A stretch of DNA of 55,885 nt from a bacterium (GTDB lineage: Bacteria; Planctomycetota; UBA1135; GCA-002686595): positions 1-55,885 of the forward strand of contig JAAETM010000513.1 in the NCBI GenBank assembly GCA_024228395.1. The letters are read 5' to 3'. Below are positions 9,155-16,876 of the stretch, in pieces. Within the stretch, counting starts at the first letter, position 1. Each line of letters opens with the position of its first letter. The notes below the pieces were generated by a model. It ran no database searches and was not told the origin of the DNA. It saw nothing but the letters and a program-made list of their open reading frames with translations. The position numbers and the translations under genes are program-made.

Positions 9155-10074
9155 CTGGAAGCCTTCACGCCCTTGGCCAATTGCAATTGAGCCGGGCCCA
9201 GGTAGCCGATCAAATCCGATGCGATCACGCCACGCTCCCCAAGGTCTGCCGAGGCCAAATCACCGGCCAAGCCGTGGGTATGAACGGCGCTGACCACAGC
9301 ATCGAACGTGGAGAAACCTTCGCCATCCAAACATGCGGACCAGGCTGTGTAGGCGCCGATCAAGCCGGATAACACATCACCTGTTCCTGCGGTGGCCATG
9401 GCAGGACAGCCGGATTCATTCACATAGACACTGCGCCCATCGGTGACCACGGTGCCGTTGCCTTTTAGTACGCACATGGCTCCCGAGCGCAGGGAAGTCT
9501 CCAAGGCAAATTCGATGCGGCCATCACGATCCTTCGGAACCACCCTATCTAGCAAGCGTTCCGCTTCTCCCGGATGGGGGGTCAAGATCACTTGGGATTG
9601 GGACATGGTCAGAAGTTCGGGGACGCCGGCCAAGACGTTCAGCGCATCGGCATCGAGGATCAAGGGTCCTTTGAAGTCATCTTCAACCAACCGCCGAACC
9701 AGTTCCCGGGTGCGCCCACTACTGTTCAAGCCGGGTCCTGCAACCCGCGCGTCGCAGGGGTATTCCCCGATCTCCCGGGGAAGTCGACCCGCGTAAAGAT
9801 CTCGGGTACGCGACACGTCCAAGAAGACCGCCTCTGGAACGGTGGGTGTGATGCGGTCCACCATTTCGGTTTGGAAGATCGCTAGGGCAACCAATCCTGC
9901 GCCACCGCGCTGGGCCGCACGTAGGGTCAATTGGGCTGCGCCTGGCATTTCGGGGCTGCCTGCCAAGCACAGGACCTTTCCAACCATGCCTTTGTGAGCA
10001 TGGACAGGAAGGGACGGGGGTGCAATGGGCGCCGCCGCACGCGAATAGGTTTCCATTTGTTCTCTGTCGTTCAA
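9151..10074 (-). CDS. nnrD: ADP/ATP-dependent NAD(P)H-hydrate dehydratase (stand-alone)
   Basis: Repairs hydrated NAD(P)H (NAD(P)HX) at the expense of ADP or ATP in the cytoplasm. The 307-aa product has the carbohydrate-kinase-like hallmarks: GKVLCLAGSPEMPGAAQL near the N terminus, PLILDADALNVLAG, ILTPHPGEAERLL, VLKGNGTVV and NESGCPAMATAGTGDVLSG, the last being the nucleotide/anion-hole loop. The N-terminal epimerase domain (NnrE) found in bifunctional YjeF proteins is absent, so an epimerase must be elsewhere if present. Start: TTG at 10074 overlaps the asparaginase stop (TTGA); an ATG at 10056 (METYSRAA) is an equally reasonable start. The gene overlaps neighbours on both sides by four bases, indicating a tightly coupled operon. 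Confidence 0.9.
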   Translation of the reverse strand: MNDREQMETYSRAAAPIAPPSLPVHAHKGMVGKVLCLAGSPEMPGAAQLTLRAAQRGGAGLVALAIFQTEMVDRITPTVPEAVFLDVSRTRDLYAGRLPREIGEYPCDARVAGPGLNSSGRTRELVRRLVEDDFKGPLILDADALNVLAGVPELLTMSQSQVILTPHPGEAERLLDRVVPKDRDGRIEFALETSLRSGAMCVLKGNGTVVTDGRSVYVNESGCPAMATAGTGDVLSGLIGAYTAWSACLDGEGFSTFDAVVSAVHTHGLAGDLASADLGERGVIASDLIGYLGPAQLQLAKGVKASR

Positions 10075-11090
10075 AGCTCCACCTCAAAGGTACCGGTCAG
10101 GAGGCGAGCGTCGTTGCGCTGCACGTAAGCACGATACTTAGACAGTTCCTCAATGGCATCTGGGTCCAACCATTGTAGATGTTTCATGAGTTCGACGGTG
10201 ACCGCTTGAAGACCGCGCTGTCCACCGTCGTCCATTTTGACCGCCAGGGCCTGGTCATGCCCCACGCGACCCACCACATAGACACCCTCTGCACCAACCT
10301 TGGGAAAAAGTTGGCCTTCCGACACCTTGCTCAGGGCTGTGCAAAGGCGCCGCCGCCGGCCAGCGATCAATTCAGGATTTGCCCGAACAGCGGCAACAAG
10401 GCGCTCGCAGGTGGCCTTGCGAGTGGAATCCAGGTCCCGCGGGGTGGTCAACCGGGCGAATGCGCGGGCCAAAGCGTGCAGGGGAAGGCGAAAGGTCGGC
10501 GCGCTGCAACCATCGATGGCCACGCTGACCTGGTCCCCGGAAAGGCACGTCATTTCAAGCAACGCTTGGCGCACGGCCTGCTGGCTGGCGGATTCGGTGT
10601 CCAGGTAAGACTCTGGATCGACCCCCAAATGGGTCGCCAATGCCAAAAAGCCAGCGTGCTTTCCCGAACAGAAGTGATGGATGGCCGAGGGCGTCTCACC
10701 GGCCTCCTTCAGGGCTTCGCGAGCCGCCCGATCCGCGGGCGGACTGCTGCCGCACTTCAATGCGAATCCGGTCAACCCCACCCTTGCCAAGATGTCCAAC
10801 ACCCGTTCGGTGTGCTGGGGTTCGCCGCTGTGGGACGAAAGTGCCAGGGCGATGTCGGCTTCGCTATAACGAAAGTGCCCTGCAGCTCCGCTCTCGATCA
10901 GTGGCAAGGCTTGCAACGCTTTCACCGAGCTGCGGGCAAAGATCGGATCCCCGTGGGCCCCCGAGCCGTGCAAAACATGGCCTTCACCATCCACCACCAC
11001 CCAGGTTCCGCGGTGAACGGACTCCACCCAACCTCCCCGCCAGACGCTGGCCAAAATGGGATTGTCTGCAAAAGCTAGATCGGAATTCAT
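10071..11090 (-). CDS. L-asparaginase II family (Rhizobium etli ReAV-type)
   Basis: Hydrolyses asparagine to aspartate and ammonia. The 339-aa product belongs to the Asparaginase_II family, unrelated to E. coli AnsA/AnsB. The N terminus VWRGGWVESVHRG is typical. Residues known from the R. etli enzyme all align with a constant offset of +6: the SxxK catalytic pair as Ser54/Lys57 (RSSVKALQALPL) and the zinc ligands as Cys141, Lys144 (CSGKHAG) and Cys195 (DGCSAPTF). I chose ATG 11090; the open frame runs on to 11468, but that part overlaps the divergent nuclease gene and carries no family similarity. The 120-bp gap to that gene should hold both promoters. First gene of a coupled three-gene unit. 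Confidence 0.92.
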   Translation of the reverse strand: MNSDLAFADNPILASVWRGGWVESVHRGTWVVVDGEGHVLHGSGAHGDPIFARSSVKALQALPLIESGAAGHFRYSEADIALALSSHSGEPQHTERVLDILARVGLTGFALKCGSSPPADRAAREALKEAGETPSAIHHFCSGKHAGFLALATHLGVDPESYLDTESASQQAVRQALLEMTCLSGDQVSVAIDGCSAPTFRLPLHALARAFARLTTPRDLDSTRKATCERLVAAVRANPELIAGRRRRLCTALSKVSEGQLFPKVGAEGVYVVGRVGHDQALAVKMDDGGQRGLQAVTVELMKHLQWLDPDAIEELSKYRAYVQRNDARLLTGTFEVEL

Positions 11091-11210
11091 GGCTCGCAGT
11101 CTACCCAAACCCAACGAACTTCCCGGCCGAAACGGGGAAAGCGGTACCCACCACTGGGGCAATTGGAACTCCAACGGCGAAAATGGCTGGAGCAGGGTTA
11201 CAATTCCGGC

Positions 11211-11660
11211 ATGGAGTCCGAATCCAACGATGAACCCCGCTGGGTGAACCTGGTTGTGCGCCGCGTCATATTGCGCGATGGGGTCGACCAGCAATGGGTC
11301 TACCTGGCAGAGGATCCGGTTCCGGAAGGCACCACGGCGAGGGGCTTTCCAATCGTGATCGGCTCCCACGAAGCCATGGAGATTCGCCGGGTGCTGCAGG
11401 AGGAGCGCCTGGAGCGTCCCCTCACCCACCAGTTGGCCCTGGGAGTGATTCAAGGCTTGGACGCCCAACTACGCACCATCGAAATCACCGGATTGCAGCG
11501 CAACACCTTCTTTGCGCGTTTGGTCCTGCAGAAACCCGATGGCAGCATGGTGCGAGTAGACTCGCGACCCAGCGACGCACTGGCGATCGGCCTGCGAGCT
11601 GGCGCCAAAATTTGTGCACCGGACGACCTGCTCGAAGAGCTTCGGCGCGATGAGGATTAG
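11211..11660 (+). CDS. Bifunctional nuclease (BFN/DUF151) domain protein
   Basis: A 149-aa single-domain member of the bifunctional nuclease family, small proteins reported to cut DNA and RNA in some species and often found in Thermotogota, Actinobacteria and Planctomycetes. Signature features: VYLAEDPVPEG, FPIVIGSHEAMEI, RPLTHQLALGVIQGL and the strongly conserved SRPSDALAIGLRAGAKI with acidic C terminus. ATG 11211 is preferred; an upstream ATG (11163) adds 16 residues that do not fit the family. It overlaps the following glycosyltransferase start by 11 bases, so the two are co-translated. Biological role in this organism is not evident. Confidence 0.9.
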   Translation: MESESNDEPRWVNLVVRRVILRDGVDQQWVYLAEDPVPEGTTARGFPIVIGSHEAMEIRRVLQEERLERPLTHQLALGVIQGLDAQLRTIEITGLQRNTFFARLVLQKPDGSMVRVDSRPSDALAIGLRAGAKICAPDDLLEELRRDED

Positions 11661-13467
11661 GTCCGCGCTTCCGAAAGGTCTCGGTCCCTGGGGCCTGCTG
11701 ATCCTGGTGGCTTTGCCCTTGTTCCTGCGCTTGGCCCCGATTCAACATGGCCGGCCCGATGGATTCTTGCCCGACACCCACGTGGTGCGCAACGCATTGG
11801 GAATGGCGAAGGACAAAAACCTGGTCCCGCCCGCGAACACCTATTCTTCCAGTTACCCCAACGCAATTCCGTACATGTTGCTGCCGGTCTATGGTGCGCA
11901 GTATGCGATCGGTCGAGCAACGGGCGAATGGTCGGGCACCGGCGAGTACGGTGCGACCCTGATGGAGCATCCCTGGCGCGCGCATTTGCCGGCGCGAATA
12001 TTGTGTGCCCTGTTGGCTTCTTTGGCGCCACTGTTTGTGTTCCATGGATTGCGCCGTTGTGGACTTGGCAAGGGCGCTCTCTGGGGTGCATTTTTCATGG
12101 CCACCTGTTTGTTGCACGTGCATTACTCCGGGCAGGAACGGCCTTGGGCTCCACTCACGGCAGCCATGTGCGCCACCGGTTGGGCCGCGGCCGCTTTCGT
12201 GGATAGCAAGCGTTACGCCTACCTTGTGACCTCCGGCTTGTGCGCGGGGTTAGCAGTCGCCATGCACCCAGGCGGCCTCGGAGCCGCGTTGATTCCCGCT
12301 ATTGCGTGGTGTTTGGTGGACTTGCCGTGGAAAGCGAAAGGCCTCAAGTCGCGGCTCTTTTGGGGTCACGTCTGCGCCGGAGCTTTCCTGCTGATAGCAC
12401 TACTCATCGGCTATCCGCACCTTTTGGTGCACGGTAAAGCCGACCCGAGCGACGTGATCATGGGGGAGATGATCCAGGACAAGGGTCACTTTTCTTTGGG
12501 GGGGCAGTCGGTCGTGTTTGGCTTTCGCTTCGAGACGCTCAAGCGCTTGGGCACGGTATTCCTTGGGTACGACCCGGCGATCATTCTGCTGGGGTTGTTC
12601 GGATTGCTGACAGCCCTGGGAAACAAGACTGCCCGGCCCATGGTGCTCTTCGCGCTGATTTGGGGAGCCTTCTTCCTGACCAATGTGAACGACCATGTGC
12701 GTTACCTTTTGCCCCTGGCAGCGGGGCTCACCTGGTGCTGTGGTTTTGCGGCCGAACGACTCGACCGTTCGAAAGCAGGCCGCATCGTTCTAGCGACCGT
12801 TGCGGGTTTGGTTTTGGTGCAAGCCCTGCGCTTGGACTTCGTTCTAAGGCAAACCGACACCCGCCACGAAATCGAAAGCGCCTTGCTCGAGTTGCCCGAG
12901 GGATCAGACGTGGCGATCGGCCTTGGCGGCCCGCTATTGCCCCTGGATCAATCCAGCCTGCAGCGGATCTCAGGAATCCGCGGGCTCTACACCCGAGAGA
13001 ACAATCGGTTGCAGAGGCTGGAAGCCGGATTGGTGAGCGGACCAACCGTCACTGCGCTCCCGCTCCAGAACATCGTGGAGCTCGACCAGCGTCACCACTC
13101 TTCCGAGCTGATCCGAATCGTGGCAGACAAACACGGGGCAGACCTGAATGGCGCTCTTGAGGAAATGGGAATCACCCACGTGCTGCTGGTGGACACCTCG
13201 CCTGCCGATCCGCGCACCCCCCTGCTGCTGGACGCCACCCCGCCGGATCAGGGCACCGGCCTTCTCGTGGGCAAGGATCCCCTTCCGAAGCTCGACCCCC
13301 TGGGCATTCCCGCGGACCCAATCCTGCAGGTCCACCCGGGCCGCGACGCTTCGATCCCACCCTCCGCCCGCCTTCCCATGGTCATGGATTTCCCCCTTCG
13401 GGACCTTTGGACCGTGGAGAGGCCAGGACCGCTGCTCCGCTTGTACGACCTTCGAAGCGCACGCTAG
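11650..13467 (+). CDS. GT-C glycosyltransferase (GT39/PMT-like membrane protein)
   Basis: A 605-aa multi-pass membrane protein of the GT-C superfamily, which transfers sugars from polyprenyl-phosphate donors on the outer face of the membrane. After a first helix (LLILVALPLFLRLAP) comes the loop DGFLPDTHVVRNALGMAKD..YSSSYPNAIPYML, which parallels the acidic 'HPDE..' catalytic loop and 'YP.LY.YLL' segment of bacterial GT39 proteins, though the usual DE is DT here. About ten further hydrophobic segments run to about residue 400, then a soluble ~200-residue C-terminal domain. ATG 11650 is chosen because it overlaps the nuclease stop and gives a clean first membrane helix; an in-frame ATG at 11614 adds 12 residues. 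The acceptor is unknown. Confidence 0.75.
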   Translation: MRIRSALPKGLGPWGLLILVALPLFLRLAPIQHGRPDGFLPDTHVVRNALGMAKDKNLVPPANTYSSSYPNAIPYMLLPVYGAQYAIGRATGEWSGTGEYGATLMEHPWRAHLPARILCALLASLAPLFVFHGLRRCGLGKGALWGAFFMATCLLHVHYSGQERPWAPLTAAMCATGWAAAAFVDSKRYAYLVTSGLCAGLAVAMHPGGLGAALIPAIAWCLVDLPWKAKGLKSRLFWGHVCAGAFLLIALLIGYPHLLVHGKADPSDVIMGEMIQDKGHFSLGGQSVVFGFRFETLKRLGTVFLGYDPAIILLGLFGLLTALGNKTARPMVLFALIWGAFFLTNVNDHVRYLLPLAAGLTWCCGFAAERLDRSKAGRIVLATVAGLVLVQALRLDFVLRQTDTRHEIESALLELPEGSDVAIGLGGPLLPLDQSSLQRISGIRGLYTRENNRLQRLEAGLVSGPTVTALPLQNIVELDQRHHSSELIRIVADKHGADLNGALEEMGITHVLLVDTSPADPRTPLLLDATPPDQGTGLLVGKDPLPKLDPLGIPADPILQVHPGRDASIPPSARLPMVMDFPLRDLWTVERPGPLLRLYDLRSAR

Positions 13468-13503
13468 CCAAGCGCCCCTCGGAACCCTAGAATCCTGACC
13501 TGC

Positions 13504-13591
13504 GGAGGGGTGGCAGAGCGGCTTAATGCACCGGTTTTGAAAACCGACGTGGGGCAACTCACCGGGGGTTCAAATCCCTCCCCCTCCGCCA
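13504..13591 (+). tRNA. tRNA-Ser (anticodon TGA)
   Basis: An 88-base class II tRNA. Acceptor arms GGAGGGG (13504-13510) and CCCCTCC (13581-13587) are followed by discriminator G and an encoded CCA. The anticodon loop TTTGAAA carries TGA between stems CCGGT and ACCGA (one mismatch at the base of the stem). The long variable arm GTGGGG.CAA.CTCAC and T-loop GGGGG-TTCAAAT-CCCTC are clear. It sits between two convergent genes, 36 bases after the glycosyltransferase stop. Confidence 0.96.
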
Positions 13592-13648
13592 TTTCACCAC
13601 TTGGCCGGGCCTTCCCGCCAAGCGCCATGGGGGCCGTCGGGGCCCATC

Positions 13649-16600
13649 TCAGACTTCGACCTCCAGGATCTCGCTGCGATCGAGCATGGCCAGGGAAAGG
13701 CGAATCGCGTCCCCCTGCAAGCCAAACTGCTTCGCAACAGCCCGGCCATAGATGCGCAACTGCTGCCCATAGTCCTGCAGCAACGCATCCCGAGTCGACT
13801 CCACACCTCCGGTTTTGAAGTCGATCACATGGGCGCCACAGGCCTTGCCCCCTTCGTAGCGTACGATCAGTCGGTCGATCGATCCGTTCCAAAGGACCTG
13901 GCTCGCGCCACCTTCCTCCAACAGGTGGAATCGACGTTCGCGCCACACCTTGGCCGAATCATCGGGCTGCACAAACACCTCTGAGAATGCGGGATGCGTG
14001 AGCACTTTCTCGATGTCCGCCAGCGCCCGGGCGTGGCTTTCGGGATCCTGCCCCATCGACTCCAGAATTCCCGTCACCTGCCCGATGGTGCCTGGAGCCA
14101 ACCATTGCACATGCTCTAGCAATCGGTGGGTGAGGCTTCCCCGGGCGGTCCCGCTAACGCGCCTTTGCACGAGATCCGCACCCATTGTTTTCGCCGATGC
14201 ATCCTGGGTTTTCGAAGGCGCACGGTGCAGCAGCCCGGGCTTGGAACCGGCAAGCACAATGGGACTCAAGTCCACTATTGGATCTCCAGAGCTTGGGGAT
14301 TCGGTCTCAGGCGCAGTCCTCCAGGGCAGACCGGGGGTCGACCATTGCTTCAGCAGGCCCCCACTGTCCGCTCCTTGTTCCTTGGGTATCCCACAGGTCA
14401 ACCTCAACAGGTTTGCGAAAGTGGGAGAATCGGGTTTCCCCTTGCTGGGTGTTTTGTAGGGAGGCAGGCAGAATTCCAATCGCCTCTGGGCTCGCGTGAC
14501 CGCCACGTAGAACAAGTTGAGAGCCTCCTGAGCGTTCGCCCCATTTTCCACTTCGACCAAGTTCTGCAAGGTTCCGCTGAAATCGCACAGGTCCTTCTTG
14601 GGCAGGTGGGAAATACTCTCGTACCAGCCAGCGGGATCCGGACGTTCCGACCCGACGGAAATAGCACGACCCCCGACTATTTTCGCGTCCAACTCGGGCA
14701 ACAGCACCACATCGAACTCCAGGCCTTTCGAGCTGTGCACGGTCATGGCTTGGATGCGAGCGGTCCAAGGGGCCGGTACCCGCGATTGAAATACGATGCG
14801 GGCAAATTGGCCCGGTCGCAATTCCGCTTGTTTGGCAAAGATGTCCGCGCGGTCAATCAATTGATCGAAACGAACCCGGTCCCACTCGCCATAGTTTTCT
14901 TGCACGATTTCGCGCAGGCCATGCAGCCAAGCGGCATATCCCTGTTCGAGCACTTCCCGGCGCACGCGCCGGGCCACACTCGCACAAGCAGCTAAGAACC
15001 CGACGTCCCGGCCCACGGAGCCATGCTCACCGTGGAAAGCCTGCTCGGTCAATCCCACGCGGGAACCAAACGCACTGGCGGCCACATGCAAGGCCGCCGC
15101 AGTGTTCGTGGGATGATCAGCGAGGGTCAACAGGGACATGGTGATCGAAACAGCCTCAGCGTCAACCAGGGGGTTGCCGCCGTGGCCGCTGGCCCGCAAT
15201 CCATAGTCACCGGTCAAACGGTGTAGGAACTTGGGGATATTTTTATTGGTCCGGAAGAGCACGGCGATCGTGGCCTCGGGAGCTTCGCGATGGATCTCAG
15301 CAACACGTCTTGCAGCTAGCTCGAGGGTCTGCTCGATGCGGGTATCATCCTCCCCTTCGGCGGAATTCGCCACCGCGACCTCCTGCGCTTGCCAGACCTG
15401 AACCACGCCCCCCATGTCCTTGTGGAAGGCTTCATGGCTTGGGAACTCTTTCTGGAAGAGCGTGGCCGATTTCAAGGCCGCCCCTTGATCAGAACCCGAG
15501 AACAGCCCGCTCCCAACTAAGTTTTCGAAGATGCGGTTGGTAGTCTCCATGATCACCGACGAACTCCGGTAATTGAGATGCAGCTTCTCAACCGTCAAGG
15601 ACGGAAACTCTTTCTTAAGCCCCATCAGAATTCGAGGTTCGCCCTGGCGCCAGCGGTAGATGGATTGCTTCGGATCGCCCACGCAGAAGAACGTGCGTGC
15701 TTCCGATGTGTCGCCCCCGTGGGTGGCCGCAATTTCTTCGGCCAGAGGCCTAAGCGTGCGCCACTGAATCGAAGAGGTATCCTGGAATTCATCCAGCATC
15801 AGGTGGTCGATGCGCGCATCCATGCGCATCCAGAGTTCCTGCAAACCCTCGCCCCCAAATGGGCTGCTATCCCCCATGGGATCGAGCATGTACGGGATAT
15901 CCTCAAAGCGTAGTTCGCCGCTCTGCATCTTTAACTTGGAATAGTATTCCTCAAAACGTTTGAGCAGAACACGGGTGGCCACGTTGCGGGTATTGAGATC
16001 GGTGAGGAAATGATGGCAGCCCTCGACAATCAGGCCATCTAACAATTCCGCGATCTCGTCGGTAAACTCGTGCCGGCTGAACTTGTCACCAGAGGAGTAC
16101 TTGCCGACGAATCCATCGAGCAGGAAATCCTCCCACTTGCCCTCTGTTGCCAAGCCGCGCACCCGCGTCCAAGCCTTGGCCCAATGCGCATTGGGCTGTT
16201 TCTTTGCTGTTTTCGGTAGTTCGGCTTTTTCCATGGCGCCCAAGGTCTTGTCCAATCCGTCGCTACCCAGTCCCTCCGGAACACCAACGCATTCCCAGGC
16301 CGAATCCGTGCCTTCGCGGAACACATGCAACAGGTTGCTGATCGTATCCCTGAGTTGCCCAAAGACCGTACGCCGTTCACCCGTGGGATCCAAACCACGC
16401 AAAAGGGTTCCGAATTCCGTGTCCTGAGCTTCAGCCAGAGCCGTGGACAGTGCCTCATCTCGCAGGTCCTCGTCCGCGATCTCGTCCGCAATGGCCCAAC
16501 CCGGGGGCAGCCCCAACTCGGACTCGAACAAGCGCGCCAAGTGGATGGCGTGGGCGTCAAGGGTACGAACCTGAAATCGATGGATCGCGCGGGCCAAGCC

Positions 16601-16876
16601 GGGCAAGAGCGCCATGGCGTGGGAGCATTCGACTGGAAATCCGGCCGATTCCGCAAGTTCCGCAGCGTCCTTCTCAATCAGTGCCACCCTAACCAGACGT
16701 TGCAGCACACGGTCGAGGATTTCGCCGGCTGCTTTGCGGGTGAAGGTCGTGGCAAGTATGCGTTCGGGTGCAACGCCTTGTAGCAAGAGTCCCACGAAGT
16801 GCGCACTGAGGCGATAGGTCTTGCCCGTTCCAGCGGAAGCAAGCAGCAATCGATCTGAGCTCTTCAAGTCGCTCAC
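13649..16876 (-). CDS. addA: AddA-like UvrD-family helicase/nuclease
   Basis: A 1075-aa SF1A helicase with C-terminal PD-(D/E)XK nuclease, the AddA half of an AddAB (RecBCD-like) double-strand-break resection enzyme. Visible motifs: Walker A LLASAGTGKTYRLS (11-24), motif Ia ATTFTRKAAGEI (42-53), motif II LMLDEFQDTSS (359-369), motif III VGDPKQSIYRWR (399-410), motif V VHSSKGLEFDVVLLPEL, motif VI YVAVTRAQRRLEF, and the nuclease core VIDFKTGG (1017-1024) followed by a QLRIYGRAV helix. The ATG overlaps the addB stop by four bases (ATGA), the usual addB-addA order with coupled translation. It converges on tRNA-Ser(TGA). Assignment rests on motif order and the adjacent AddB-like gene; 'PD-(D/E)XK UvrD-like helicase' is the cautious name. 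Confidence 0.92.
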   Translation of the reverse strand: MSDLKSSDRLLLASAGTGKTYRLSAHFVGLLLQGVAPERILATTFTRKAAGEILDRVLQRLVRVALIEKDAAELAESAGFPVECSHAMALLPGLARAIHRFQVRTLDAHAIHLARLFESELGLPPGWAIADEIADEDLRDEALSTALAEAQDTEFGTLLRGLDPTGERRTVFGQLRDTISNLLHVFREGTDSAWECVGVPEGLGSDGLDKTLGAMEKAELPKTAKKQPNAHWAKAWTRVRGLATEGKWEDFLLDGFVGKYSSGDKFSRHEFTDEIAELLDGLIVEGCHHFLTDLNTRNVATRVLLKRFEEYYSKLKMQSGELRFEDIPYMLDPMGDSSPFGGEGLQELWMRMDARIDHLMLDEFQDTSSIQWRTLRPLAEEIAATHGGDTSEARTFFCVGDPKQSIYRWRQGEPRILMGLKKEFPSLTVEKLHLNYRSSSVIMETTNRIFENLVGSGLFSGSDQGAALKSATLFQKEFPSHEAFHKDMGGVVQVWQAQEVAVANSAEGEDDTRIEQTLELAARRVAEIHREAPEATIAVLFRTNKNIPKFLHRLTGDYGLRASGHGGNPLVDAEAVSITMSLLTLADHPTNTAAALHVAASAFGSRVGLTEQAFHGEHGSVGRDVGFLAACASVARRVRREVLEQGYAAWLHGLREIVQENYGEWDRVRFDQLIDRADIFAKQAELRPGQFARIVFQSRVPAPWTARIQAMTVHSSKGLEFDVVLLPELDAKIVGGRAISVGSERPDPAGWYESISHLPKKDLCDFSGTLQNLVEVENGANAQEALNLFYVAVTRAQRRLEFCLPPYKTPSKGKPDSPTFANLLRLTCGIPKEQGADSGGLLKQWSTPGLPWRTAPETESPSSGDPIVDLSPIVLAGSKPGLLHRAPSKTQDASAKTMGADLVQRRVSGTARGSLTHRLLEHVQWLAPGTIGQVTGILESMGQDPESHARALADIEKVLTHPAFSEVFVQPDDSAKVWRERRFHLLEEGGASQVLWNGSIDRLIVRYEGGKACGAHVIDFKTGGVESTRDALLQDYGQQLRIYGRAVAKQFGLQGDAIRLSLAMLDRSEILEVEV

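Noticed and set aside
13504-13591. tRNA-Sec candidate
   Set aside because: Anticodon is TGA within a normal 7-base loop and 7-bp acceptor stem: tRNA-Ser.
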